Origin: JAJDFU01 sp964595955
Lineage (GTDB): Bacteria > Bacteroidota > Bacteroidia > Chitinophagales > Saprospiraceae
Length of the DNA stretch: 18,130 nucleotides
Assembly (NCBI GenBank): GCA_964595955.1
Contig: CAZQSF010000081.1
Location: 1-18,130, forward strand
Direction: 5' to 3'
Part shown: positions 6,045-14,609 of the stretch, in pieces
Layout of the letters: each line of letters opens with the position of its first letter
Numbering within the stretch: the stretch's first letter is position 1
Program-made: the position numbers and the translations under genes
Notes under the pieces: generated by a model
Databases searched by the model: none
What the model was told of the DNA's origin: nothing
The model's input: the letters and a program-made list of their open reading frames with translations, nothing else

Positions 6045-7130
6045 ATGACCTTGGGCACCACAACGACTGATATCAGCTGGGAAGCCATCGTGGGCAAGAT
6101 CCGCAAACAGCGGGCCATACTGGTCGTGGGGCCAGAGGCTTTCCTGTCTGCTGACAAGTCAAAATCCCTCCATCAAAGCCTGATTGGCGAGTTGGATATT
6201 CCCAACAACCGGTTCATCCAGAAGTACTATGCCGACGATGATTTCTTTCTTTTCAATGTAGGCGGGGGCCGCTCCTTTACCTGCGAACGCATCTACGATT
6301 TCTACAAAAGGCATGCACCGGGAGAAGAACTCATCCAACTGGCGCGCATTCCCTTCCACGTCATTCTCTCTGTATCTCCCGGCAAATTGCTGAACAAGGC
6401 CTTTGACAAACTTAACTTTCAATACCAGTTCGACTATTACCGCAAGACCCGCGGCCCGTCGGAGATCAAGGATCCCACCGTACAATTGCCCCTGATCTAC
6501 AACCTCTTCGGCTGCATAGACGACGAAGAGTCGCTGGTACTCACCCACAACGACCTGTACGATTATTTCAAGTCCATCTTTGCGCGCCGGAGCATGCCCG
6601 AAAAGCTGAAAAACGCACTGACCCAGCGCGAGATCAATTGCTTCATCTTTCTGGGCATCCCCTTCGACAAGTGGTATATGCAACTTTTGCTCCGGGAATT
6701 GGAGATCCATCGAAGCAGCGAGGACTTTATTCGATATGCGGCCAATCAATCGCTGACCGAGGATGTGAAAACCTTTTGCACCGAACAATTCACCATTTCG
6801 TTCGTAAGCAACAACATTCCCAATTTCATCCACACCCTCTACGGATACTGCGAAGAGGCGGACATTCTGCGAACCGAGCAGGACACCGATCGCTGGACAC
6901 AGATCAAGAACTACCTGGCGGAAGGCAAGCTGGGCATTGCCATTGAGCAATTTGTAGACCTCACGCGGGGCACAGAGCTGGAAGATGAGGCCATCGGAAT
7001 CTCCGGCCGTCATCGCCGCTACGAGCGCAAAAAAAATCAGGGTATCTTGTACGGCAACGAATTGGACGTGCAGGCCAATCAGATCCAGAGCAGCCTGCTC
7101 GACCTGATTCAGGAGGCCGAAAAGCAATAA
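6045..7130 (+). CDS. SIR2-like protein with probable C-terminal effector-associated domain
   Basis: This is a 361-residue soluble protein. Residues about 10-220 have the layout of SIR2-like domains found in bacterial conflict systems: a first strand and loop ILVVGPEAFLS (25-35), FHVILSVSPGKLL (104-116), PLIYNLFGCIDDEESLVLTH (149-168), and FLGIPFDKWYMQLLL (202-216). Three sites differ from active SIR2 enzymes: GAG(I/V)S is GPEAFLS, TTNxD is SVSPG, and the catalytic His of KLHG is Phe155 in NLFG. NAD hydrolysis is therefore doubtful. Residues about 281-357 (RWTQIKNYLAEGKLGIAIEQ onward) form a helical module resembling EAD11-type effector-associated domains, which mediate like-with-like contacts. 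The stop codon lies 3 nt before the nSTAND gene, so the two are probably one operon. An A8 run at about 7029-7036 is a possible slippage site. The fold is moderately sure; the EAD type is less sure. Confidence 0.75.
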   Translation: MTLGTTTTDISWEAIVGKIRKQRAILVVGPEAFLSADKSKSLHQSLIGELDIPNNRFIQKYYADDDFFLFNVGGGRSFTCERIYDFYKRHAPGEELIQLARIPFHVILSVSPGKLLNKAFDKLNFQYQFDYYRKTRGPSEIKDPTVQLPLIYNLFGCIDDEESLVLTHNDLYDYFKSIFARRSMPEKLKNALTQREINCFIFLGIPFDKWYMQLLLRELEIHRSSEDFIRYAANQSLTEDVKTFCTEQFTISFVSNNIPNFIHTLYGYCEEADILRTEQDTDRWTQIKNYLAEGKLGIAIEQFVDLTRGTELEDEAIGISGRHRRYERKKNQGILYGNELDVQANQIQSSLLDLIQEAEKQ

Positions 7131-7133
7131 TCC

Positions 7134-10100
7134 ATGCCCCAGCATCGCTACCCGGGCGCTCAGCCCTTTTCCACAGATGAAGCCCACATCTTTTTTGGTC
7201 GAACCGAAGACGTCAAAGCGCTTTCCCGCAAGCTTCGGCTGGACCAACTGGTCGTGCTGCACGCCAAATCCGGCCTGGGAAAGAGTTCGCTGATCAATGC
7301 CGGCTTGATTCCCCGGCTGTTGCGCGACGGAGAGTTCACCACCTTTCCGGTCCGGTTCGGCTCACATACCCAGGAAGACGCTCCCGGTCTCAGTCCGGTC
7401 GATATCGTGATTGAGCAGGTACACAGCTCATCGCCTGTGCTGGAAAAGATCAAGCCCCAGGGCGAACACAGCATCTGGTATCAGTTGAAGAGCCGCCAGC
7501 TGCAGGACCCGGAACGGGGCGATTTTCTCCTGATCTTCGATCAGTTCGAAGAGTTGTTCGCCTTTGACGAAGCCGAGGTCAATGTATTCGGAGAGCAACT
7601 GGCCGAGGCCCTCTACGTAAAAATGCCGCAGCGCTTCCGGGATGAGCGGCGAAAGGGTTTTGATCGCAGTCCCAACTTCTTATCCAAGGAGGAGCTCACC
7701 CTGCTGGATCAACCTTTCCGGCTGCATGTCCTGGTAGCTATTCGCAGTGACAAGCACAGCTTGCTCAGCCAGCTCAAGGATTACCTGCCAACGATTCACA
7801 GTGCTGAGTACGAACTTCAGGCCCTGGGTGTTCCCCAGGCCGAGGATGCGATTTTGCTTCCGGCCTACCAGAAGGAGGGCGACTTCCAGACGCCCATATT
7901 CGACTACGAGGATGAGGCTGTGGAGCTCATGCTCAATTACCTGAGCAACGACGGAAAGGAACCCATTGAATCCTTCCAGTTGCAGATCCTCTGCGAATAC
8001 CTGGAAGACGAAGTGGTGGCCAAGGAAGGCCGAAGGGTCATCAAGGCGTCTGACTTGAAAAAGCCCGAAGATCTGCTGCTGAACTACTACAACGATAAGC
8101 TTCAGACGATAAAAGACCCCAAGGAGCGCAAGTTGGTCCGCACGCTTATCGAAGACGAGCTGGTCTTGGAGGACGAACGCCGGCGCCTGAGCCTGTACAA
8201 AGGGCAAATCCAACGGCAGTTTCCCATTTCGGACAACTTGCTGGAGCGCCTGGTCCAGATGCACCTGCTGCGTGCCATCCCCAGCCGGCGGGGAGGGTAC
8301 ATCTACGAGCTCAGCCACGACACCCTGGTGACGCCTGTTTTGCGGGCTAAGCGGCAGCGCCGAATCGAGGAGATCCGGGCCAAACGCGAGCTCGAGCGCC
8401 GGGAGCGCGAAGCTGAAATGGCGGCCATGCGCCGCAAACGGCGCAATGCACTTCTCTGGGCATTGGCCATGTTTGTGCTGGCCCTGATTGCAGTCATCAC
8501 CGCCTTTCTGACCTTTAAGCTGAAGAACGAAGCCCTGGCCAACGAGCGGGCCAACTTCAATATCGCCCGAGCCCTCAAACTGGTCAATGCAGATCCAACC
8601 CTGGGGTCTCGCGTGGTGGAACACGTGCTATACACCTTTAATGACGGGAAAGACAGCCTGAACCTAACCGGTGCGGCAGCCCTTTCCGTTTTGATCAACG
8701 ACAAGAAGAAGGGATTCTACAAAACCAGTTACAGAGCCCATGAGGCCCAGGTCAACGCTCTGGCCATCTCCTCCGGGGGCGATCGCTTTCTGACGGGCTC
8801 GCATGACCGCACGGCCATTCTTTGGACTCTGGATGGCCGGCAGCTGGCGACTTTCACCCACCCGCTACGCGCCAACAATGCCAACAATCCCGTTTCCGCC
8901 GTAGCTTTCGCTCCGAATGAAGCATACGTCCTGACCGCGGCCTATGACGGCCTGCTTCGCAAATGGGACCTCAACGGCAACCTCCTGGAAGAATGGCCGG
9001 GGCACGAGAGCGAGGTCACCACGCTGGCCTTTGCCCCCGGCGGCCTATTCCTCATTTCAGCCGACAAGTCGGGAAGAGTGATCACATGGGTCAACGGCAC
9101 GCCTACCAAAAACATACAGGCGCATGGCGCTTCCATCTTTTCGGTGGCTTTTCATCCGGACGGGTCGGAATACCTCACGGCGAGCCGCGACGGGACGATC
9201 CGCCGGTGGGGCTACAACAGCCAGCCTGCGGGTCCGCCCACTTTCCTGGGCGAAGGTCCGGTGTACCAGGCCGAGTACTCGCCGGATGGCGAATTAATCC
9301 TGGCCGCTACCTCCAACAACACGGCTTTGTTGCTGGACAGCGAAACCGGTGAACGCATTCGGTCCTTTACCGGGCACACCAATGAGGTTTTTTCCGTAGC
9401 CTTTTCAGATGACGGCCAATACGTTCTCACTGGTTGTGCTGATAATACCATCAAGATCTGGGACCTGGACAGCTACCTGCTCAAAACCTTTCTGGGACAC
9501 AAGCAAACCATTTTTGCGCTGGAGTTTCTTCCGGATACGCCCAATGCCTTCCTCTCGGCCTCCGGAGACCAAACCGCCAAGAAATGGTACTACACCTCCT
9601 TTCTCGTGCATGAGCACCCCCTTTCCGGGCCCCGACTAAGCTCCGGTAGTTTTTCATCCCAAGGCGGAAAAGTGGTAGCCGCCGATGTTTCGGGCCGGGC
9701 AAAATGGGTGCCTGCTTCCGGAACCCTGGAAGATGCCATCGACATTCCCGTGAGGAAACCTGCCGTCAGTTCGGCCGTTTCAACGGACGGCCGACGGCTG
9801 CTGCTCGGACTGGAAGGTGGGGAAGCTTTAGTGTACGACTTTTCCACACGGGATACGCTCAGGCTTCGCGGGCATACGGATGATGTGCAATGCGTAGCCT
9901 TTACCCCCGAGGGCGACCTGCTCACCGGTTCTGCCGATCGCTACGTCAAACGCTGGAGCGGATCCGGAGAACTCCTGGGCTCCTACATGCAGCCAGGCAA
10001 AGTGTATGCGCTGGCCGTGTCGCCTACCCGCCCGGACGGAAGCTACGAGATAAGCGTGGGCACCAATGACAAGACCTCGTATGAAAGCCCAACCTATACC

Positions 10101-11366
10101 GTCCTTTCCCTCCAGGAGGATTCGTCAAAGGTTGCGGACGAAATTCGCCAAGGCTTCGACGATCGCGTGCAGTCCCTGGCCTATTCACCCGACGGAGAAC
10201 AACTGTTCATAGGCCTCGACTCCAGCCATCTCGGGCTCTTACTTACCCGGGAAAAGCCCGGCCGGGGGCCGTTCGCCAAAATGAAAGACCCCATAGAGCT
10301 GCGCGGACACCAAAACGCGATCCACGCCGTTGCCTTCTCGCCCGACGGCCGTTATGTACTCACCGGATCGGCCGACCGTTCAGCTCGCCTTTGGGACCGA
10401 AACGGAAGCCAGATCCAGATTTTCAATACGCACGACCCGGTTATTGCCGTCGGGTTTTCCCGTAGTGGGGATACCATCTACACCTTAAGCCATCAGGGTG
10501 TTCTCCAGGCCTGGCATAGCTGGAATTCCTTCAGTCGCCTTTACGTTGCGGAATTCACACCTGCCGAATTGCTCGCCGAGGTGCCGGAGCTGCGCCTGAG
10601 CCCCAGGGAACTGAAACAGCTTCGCGATACGGCCGACATCGCCGGCCAGCGCGCCCTGGTGAGCTATTTCGAACAGACCAAACAGAATAAGGAGGCCCGG
10701 CAAACCATTATGCAGGCATCCAAGAAAGAGGTCCGGCCGCAGGATAAGATCAAGCTTTTCCAGCTCGATCGCACCATGGCTGAAGAAACCTTCAACGAAC
10801 TGTTTCTGGTGGACGACACGACGGAACTGCAAGTGTTCTTCTCCTACTTCAATAAAAACGAATGGGTCACTCCCCAAACCACTAAAGCGGAACGCACGGT
10901 GGGCTACAACCGGGTTGCCAAAATTGGCGAAAAGCTGCTCACGGCCAACCCGGAGGACGAAAGCCTGAAAAAGACCCTGGCTAAAACCTACAACAGCCTG
11001 GGATGGTACAGGCTGCTCACCCAAGACTTCGAAGGCGCGGAAAAAGCGATCCGGCGAGGCGAAGAACTCGACCCCGAACTCCGCTTTCTATACACCAACC
11101 TGGCTCCTGTCCTTTTGTTCCAAGGCGACTTGGATGCGGGTAAAGCCGTGTATATGGAGTACATGAACAAGCCCTACGACGCATCCCGCAACCTGCCTTT
11201 TTACCGCGATGTGTTCCTAAAGGACATAGCTGTGTTCGAGCGGGAAGAAATCATACCGGATTCGGCAAAACCCGCACTGGAAGAAATCAGGGCTACCCTT
11301 TCCGAAGCCCAGCGTGCTTACGAAGAAGAATCGCTCAAGCGCAAACAGCGCAATGGCAAACGCTGA
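7134..11366 (+). CDS. nSTAND-type NTPase with transmembrane segment, about 14 WD40 blades and TPR-like C-terminus
   Basis: This 1410-residue protein begins with the nSTAND1 signature YPGAQPF...IFFGR (6-23). The P-loop is AKSGLGKSS (44-52), with Ala44 for the usual Gly, then INAGLIPRL. Walker B is LLIFDQFEELF (132-142), and a later VAIRSDKHSLLSQL matches the sensor region. A basic stretch precedes one hydrophobic helix (about 441-465). Residues about 530-1130 contain 14 WD40-like units by my count, some classic (FSVAFSDDGQYVLTGCADNT, IKIWDLD) and several degenerate, enough for two seven-bladed propellers. Residues about 1280-1350 look like TPR helices (TYNSLGWYRLLTQDFEGAEKA). Such proteins are ligand-triggered switches in defence, signalling or cell death. 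The upstream SIR2-like gene is 3 nt away, and a GGAGG at 7112-7116 lies inside its end, implying coupled translation. The ligand and output are unknown. Confidence 0.88.
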   Translation: MPQHRYPGAQPFSTDEAHIFFGRTEDVKALSRKLRLDQLVVLHAKSGLGKSSLINAGLIPRLLRDGEFTTFPVRFGSHTQEDAPGLSPVDIVIEQVHSSSPVLEKIKPQGEHSIWYQLKSRQLQDPERGDFLLIFDQFEELFAFDEAEVNVFGEQLAEALYVKMPQRFRDERRKGFDRSPNFLSKEELTLLDQPFRLHVLVAIRSDKHSLLSQLKDYLPTIHSAEYELQALGVPQAEDAILLPAYQKEGDFQTPIFDYEDEAVELMLNYLSNDGKEPIESFQLQILCEYLEDEVVAKEGRRVIKASDLKKPEDLLLNYYNDKLQTIKDPKERKLVRTLIEDELVLEDERRRLSLYKGQIQRQFPISDNLLERLVQMHLLRAIPSRRGGYIYELSHDTLVTPVLRAKRQRRIEEIRAKRELERREREAEMAAMRRKRRNALLWALAMFVLALIAVITAFLTFKLKNEALANERANFNIARALKLVNADPTLGSRVVEHVLYTFNDGKDSLNLTGAAALSVLINDKKKGFYKTSYRAHEAQVNALAISSGGDRFLTGSHDRTAILWTLDGRQLATFTHPLRANNANNPVSAVAFAPNEAYVLTAAYDGLLRKWDLNGNLLEEWPGHESEVTTLAFAPGGLFLISADKSGRVITWVNGTPTKNIQAHGASIFSVAFHPDGSEYLTASRDGTIRRWGYNSQPAGPPTFLGEGPVYQAEYSPDGELILAATSNNTALLLDSETGERIRSFTGHTNEVFSVAFSDDGQYVLTGCADNTIKIWDLDSYLLKTFLGHKQTIFALEFLPDTPNAFLSASGDQTAKKWYYTSFLVHEHPLSGPRLSSGSFSSQGGKVVAADVSGRAKWVPASGTLEDAIDIPVRKPAVSSAVSTDGRRLLLGLEGGEALVYDFSTRDTLRLRGHTDDVQCVAFTPEGDLLTGSADRYVKRWSGSGELLGSYMQPGKVYALAVSPTRPDGSYEISVGTNDKTSYESPTYTVLSLQEDSSKVADEIRQGFDDRVQSLAYSPDGEQLFIGLDSSHLGLLLTREKPGRGPFAKMKDPIELRGHQNAIHAVAFSPDGRYVLTGSADRSARLWDRNGSQIQIFNTHDPVIAVGFSRSGDTIYTLSHQGVLQAWHSWNSFSRLYVAEFTPAELLAEVPELRLSPRELKQLRDTADIAGQRALVSYFEQTKQNKEARQTIMQASKKEVRPQDKIKLFQLDRTMAEETFNELFLVDDTTELQVFFSYFNKNEWVTPQTTKAERTVGYNRVAKIGEKLLTANPEDESLKKTLAKTYNSLGWYRLLTQDFEGAEKAIRRGEELDPELRFLYTNLAPVLLFQGDLDAGKAVYMEYMNKPYDASRNLPFYRDVFLKDIAVFEREEIIPDSAKPALEEIRATLSEAQRAYEEESLKRKQRNGKR

Positions 11367-12170
11367 TCACCAGTTGTCGCCCATCACCATATCGCCCAGG
11401 CCGCCGAGAACACTTCCTTCGCCTTTTTTCTTGCCGGCATAGTGGCTCGAAGCGCGCAGCACCCGGTCGGCCAGGCGGCTGAACGGCAGGGACTGAATCC
11501 AAACCGTGCCGGGGCCCTCCAGGCGGGCATAGAAAAGCCCTTCTCCGCCGAAGAACATGTTGCGCACGCCGCGGATCATTTCGATATCGTAATCGACATG
11601 GCGGGTGAAACCCACCAGGCAGCCGGTATCCACGCGCAGCACTTCGCCCAGTTCCAGGCGCCGTTCGATCACATTGCCACCGGCATGCATGAAGGCGTAG
11701 CCGTCGCCCTCAATTTTCTGCATGATGAAGCCCTCGCCGCCGAAGAAACCGCGGCCCAGGCGGCGGCTGAACTCAATGCCGATCTCCGCTCCCTTGGCCG
11801 CACAGAGGAATGCGTCTTTCTGACAGATGATCTTGCCCTCGTACTCCGTAAGCGGAACGGGGATGATCTTTCCGGGGTAGGGTGAAGCAAAGGAAACGCG
11901 CTTTTTCCCGGTACCCCCGTGCGTGAAGGCGGTCATAAACAGGCTCTCGCCCGTGAGCAGCCGCTTGCCGGCCGAAAGCACCTTGCCCCAGATGCCGCCC
12001 GATTCGTCCTTGTGGCTGCCGTCGCCGAATAGGGTAGTCAGCTCAATGTCCGGATCCATCATCATAAAGGCACCGGATTCAGCAACCACCGTTTCGTAGG
12101 GATCCAGTTCGATCTCGACGAACTGCATCTCTTCTCCGTGGATCTTGTAGTCTATTTCATGTGCTTGCAT
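11367..12170 (-). CDS. TIGR00266/AIM24 family protein
   Basis: This 267-residue protein of the AIM24 (TIGR00266) family begins with MQAHEIDYKIHGEEMQFVEI, a typical family start. It shows the family's glycine-rich repeats, RGFFGGEGFIMQKIEGDG and RNMFFGGEGLFYARLEGPG, in a beta-rich trimer-like fold. No signal peptide or membrane segment is seen. Cellular function is not established for bacterial members. The ATG at 12170 is chosen because an open frame continues upstream for 77 codons with no family similarity. The stop codon directly abuts the nSTAND stop on the other strand (TGATCA), so the two genes converge with no gap and no room for terminators. Confidence 0.88.
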   Translation of the reverse strand: MQAHEIDYKIHGEEMQFVEIELDPYETVVAESGAFMMMDPDIELTTLFGDGSHKDESGGIWGKVLSAGKRLLTGESLFMTAFTHGGTGKKRVSFASPYPGKIIPVPLTEYEGKIICQKDAFLCAAKGAEIGIEFSRRLGRGFFGGEGFIMQKIEGDGYAFMHAGGNVIERRLELGEVLRVDTGCLVGFTRHVDYDIEMIRGVRNMFFGGEGLFYARLEGPGTVWIQSLPFSRLADRVLRASSHYAGKKKGEGSVLGGLGDMVMGDNW

Positions 12171-12213
12171 GGGTAATTCTTTTACCGGAAAATGGAGGAA
12201 ACCCTGGGGAAAA

Positions 12214-12429
12214 TCAAATGCAATAGACGAAAACCAAGCCCGAACCGATGGCACCTGGGAAAACCGCCGGGCTATCCGCCCAACAGGAACCGATGGCTCC
12301 TGAATTTCCTGTGGTAACCGATCCTTCCTTCCATTTGACCGGCAGTGTACAGGCCTCACCTTCGAGCAAATACGGTCCCAGGTATCCCTCACCCGGATCA
12401 ATGATCCGGTAGTCGAGCGAACGAAGCAC
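12214..12429 (-). CDS. Possible small protein overlapping the uvrB stop
   Basis: This 71-codon frame starts with GTG in a TAGTG overlap with the uvrB stop codon, a layout typical of coupled translation, and ends 43 nt before the AIM24-family ATG. The N-terminal half (MLRSLDYRIIDPGEGYLGPY) has plausible codon use. The C-terminal half holds a near-exact 16-bp direct repeat (12242-12257 and 12287-12302), giving two GAIGS peptides. I recognise no family. It could be a real short gene, a decayed one or chance. Confidence 0.3.
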   Translation of the reverse strand: MLRSLDYRIIDPGEGYLGPYLLEGEACTLPVKWKEGSVTTGNSGAIGSCWADSPAVFPGAIGSGLVFVYCI

Positions 12430-14453
12430 TACACGGCTTCCTTCAGCTGTTTTTTCAGGGCAAAGAGTTCATCCCGGTACTGGGCAGCCGAAATGAAATC
12501 CAGCTCCTTGGCGGCCTTCTTCATTTTGGCTTCCGTATCGGCCAGCATTTTCTCCAACTGGTCGCGGCTCAGGTAGCCTACCAGCGGATCGGCAGCCAGG
12601 CTGGGCTCTTCGGGCTCTACGTAGGCGCGGGCTTTTTTGCCCCGGATGTCGAGTATGGTCTTTTTCTCCATAATTTCCTCCCGGGTCTTGCGCACCGTTG
12701 TCGGTGTGATGCCGTGCTCCTCGTTGTAAGCCATTTGCACGGCGCGGCGGCGGTTGGTCTCATCGATGGTGGCCTGCATGCTTTCGGTGATGCTGTCGGC
12801 GTAGAAGATGACCAGGCCGTTGGCGTTGCGGGCAGCTCGCCCGGCCGTTTGGGTCAGGGATCGGTTGTTGCGCAGAAAGCCTTCCTTGTCGGCATCCAAT
12901 ACAGCCACCAGGCTCACTTCCGGCAGGTCCAGGCCCTCGCGCAGCAGGTTCACGCCCACCAGCACATCGAAATCGCCCAGGCGAAGGTCGCGCAGGATCT
13001 CCACCCGCTCCAGGGTGTCTACCTCGGAGTGGATGTAGCGGACCTTGATATTGAGCTTGGCCAGGTATTTGGTGAGTTCCTCGGCCATGCGCTTGGTGAG
13101 GGTCGTGACCAGCACCCGCTCGTCGCGCTCCACGCGCCGTCGAATCTCCTCCAGCAGGTCGTCGATCTGATTCAGACTGGGGCGCACCTCGATGGGCGGA
13201 TCCAGCAGGCCGGTGGGCCGGATGAGCTGTTCGACAATGACCCCATCGGTCTGCTCCAGCTCGTAATCACCGGGAGTAGCGCTCACATAGACGACTTGAT
13301 TGGTCAGTTGCTCGAACTCATCGAAGTTCAGCGGCCGGTTGTCCATAGCCGAGGGCAGGCGGAAGCCGTGATTGACCAGGCTGAGCTTGCGGGCCCGGTC
13401 GCCCCCGTACATGCCCCGCACCTGGGGAATGGTCACGTGACTTTCATCTATGACCATCAGGAAGTCATCCGGAAAGTAGTCCAGCAGGCAGAAGGGGCGC
13501 GTTCCCTGCTGGCGGCCGTCGAAAAAGCGGGAGTAATTCTCCACGCCGTTGCAGTAGCCCAGCTCTTTCATCATTTCGACGTCGAAGTTGGTGCGCTCCC
13601 GGATGCGGCGGGCTTCCAACAGGCGCCCCTCCTTTTCGAAGTATTTTTCCTGCTCGTACAGCTCGTCCTGGATCTCGTGAATAATCTGATGCATGCGTTC
13701 GCGGGGCGCCACATACAAGTTGGCCGGAAAGATGGCCGCAGCATCCATGCGCTCAATGCGCTTGCCGCTCTCCACCTCGATCCGTTCGATCTCCTCGATC
13801 TCATCCCCGAAGAACTGCACCCGGTAACCGTAGTCCACGTAGGGCAGGTTGATGTCCACCGTATCGCCGCGCACCCGGAAGGTGGCCCGCCGAAAATCCG
13901 TCTCCGTGCGCGAGTACAGGCTCTCCACCAATTCGTAGAGAAAATTGTTCCGGCTCACGGTCTGCCCCTTGCGGATGCGGATGATGCTGCTCTTGTAATC
14001 TTCCGGATTGCCCATGCCGTAGATACAGCTCACCGAAGCCACGATGATGACGTCTCGCCTGCCGGATAGGAGGGAGGAGGTGGCGCGCAACCGCAGCTTG
14101 TCCACCTCTTCGTTGATGCTCAGGTCTTTTTCGATATAGGTGTCGGTCACCGAGATGTAGGCCTCCGGCTGGTAATAGTCGTAGTAGGAGACGAAGTACT
14201 CCACTGCATTATCCGGGAAAAACTCCTTGAATTCCCCGTAGAGCTGGGCCGTGAGGGTTTTGTTGTGGGTCAGCACCAGGGTCGGCCGGTTCAGCTCGGC
14301 GATCACATTGGCGATGGTGAATGTCTTCCCCGAGCCGGTGACGCCCAGCAACACCTGAGCCTGCTCGCCATCGCGTACGCCCTGGACGAGCTGCGCAATG
14401 GCCTGGGGCTGGTCGCCGGTGGGCGAAAAGGGAGATTGCAGTTGAAATGGCAT
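12429..14453 (-). CDS. uvrB: UvrABC excinuclease subunit B
   Basis: This 674-residue nucleotide excision repair helicase-like subunit receives damaged DNA from UvrA and presents it to UvrC. The sequence begins MPFQLQSPFSPTGDQPQAI. Walker A is GVTGSGKT (37-44). The damage-probing beta-hairpin region reads YDYYQPEAYISVTDTYIEKD. Motif II is DESH in LMVIDESHVTIPQVRGM, and motif VI is QTAGRAARN. The C-terminal UVR motif that contacts UvrC (LEKMLADTEAKMKKAAKELD) is present. Length is normal. The ATG at 14453 matches the conserved N-terminus; the longer frame to 14537 crosses a hairpin and has no similarity. A near-consensus CATTTTTG (minus strand, about 14488-14481) may be its -7 box. uvrA and uvrC are not in the window. 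Confidence 0.97.
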   Translation of the reverse strand: MPFQLQSPFSPTGDQPQAIAQLVQGVRDGEQAQVLLGVTGSGKTFTIANVIAELNRPTLVLTHNKTLTAQLYGEFKEFFPDNAVEYFVSYYDYYQPEAYISVTDTYIEKDLSINEEVDKLRLRATSSLLSGRRDVIIVASVSCIYGMGNPEDYKSSIIRIRKGQTVSRNNFLYELVESLYSRTETDFRRATFRVRGDTVDINLPYVDYGYRVQFFGDEIEEIERIEVESGKRIERMDAAAIFPANLYVAPRERMHQIIHEIQDELYEQEKYFEKEGRLLEARRIRERTNFDVEMMKELGYCNGVENYSRFFDGRQQGTRPFCLLDYFPDDFLMVIDESHVTIPQVRGMYGGDRARKLSLVNHGFRLPSAMDNRPLNFDEFEQLTNQVVYVSATPGDYELEQTDGVIVEQLIRPTGLLDPPIEVRPSLNQIDDLLEEIRRRVERDERVLVTTLTKRMAEELTKYLAKLNIKVRYIHSEVDTLERVEILRDLRLGDFDVLVGVNLLREGLDLPEVSLVAVLDADKEGFLRNNRSLTQTAGRAARNANGLVIFYADSITESMQATIDETNRRRAVQMAYNEEHGITPTTVRKTREEIMEKKTILDIRGKKARAYVEPEEPSLAADPLVGYLSRDQLEKMLADTEAKMKKAAKELDFISAAQYRDELFALKKQLKEAV

Positions 14454-14509
14454 ACGCGTATCTCGGTTTGAGGATTTGTCCTGCAAAAATGGATAAACGC
14501 AAATGCCCC

Positions 14510-14534
14510 GCCGGGAGTTTCTTTTTCTCCCGGC
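14510..14534. other. Strong hairpin between the glycosyltransferase and uvrB
   Basis: GCCGGGAG (14510-14517) pairs perfectly with CTCCCGGC (14527-14534), with a 9-nt loop. On the minus strand it follows the glycosyltransferase stop by about 75 nt and precedes uvrB. No T-tract follows on either strand, so it is at best an atypical terminator. Confidence 0.45.
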
Positions 14535-14609
14535 CAATGGAAGGCAATCGTCGGGTCGGCATGCCCGGCGGCCGACTGACCGCCACCCTTCGTTCGGCCC
14601 CTGGCTGGG

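Noticed and set aside
7029..7036. A8 run near the end of the SIR2-like gene as a programmed frameshift
   Set aside because: The zero frame continues cleanly to a stop 3 nt before the next ATG, and no stimulating hairpin was seen, so recoding is not needed.
12714..14069. Long plus-strand open frame opposite uvrB
   Set aside because: Antisense shadow of uvrB caused by high GC at third positions; low-complexity Val/His/Gln-rich protein.
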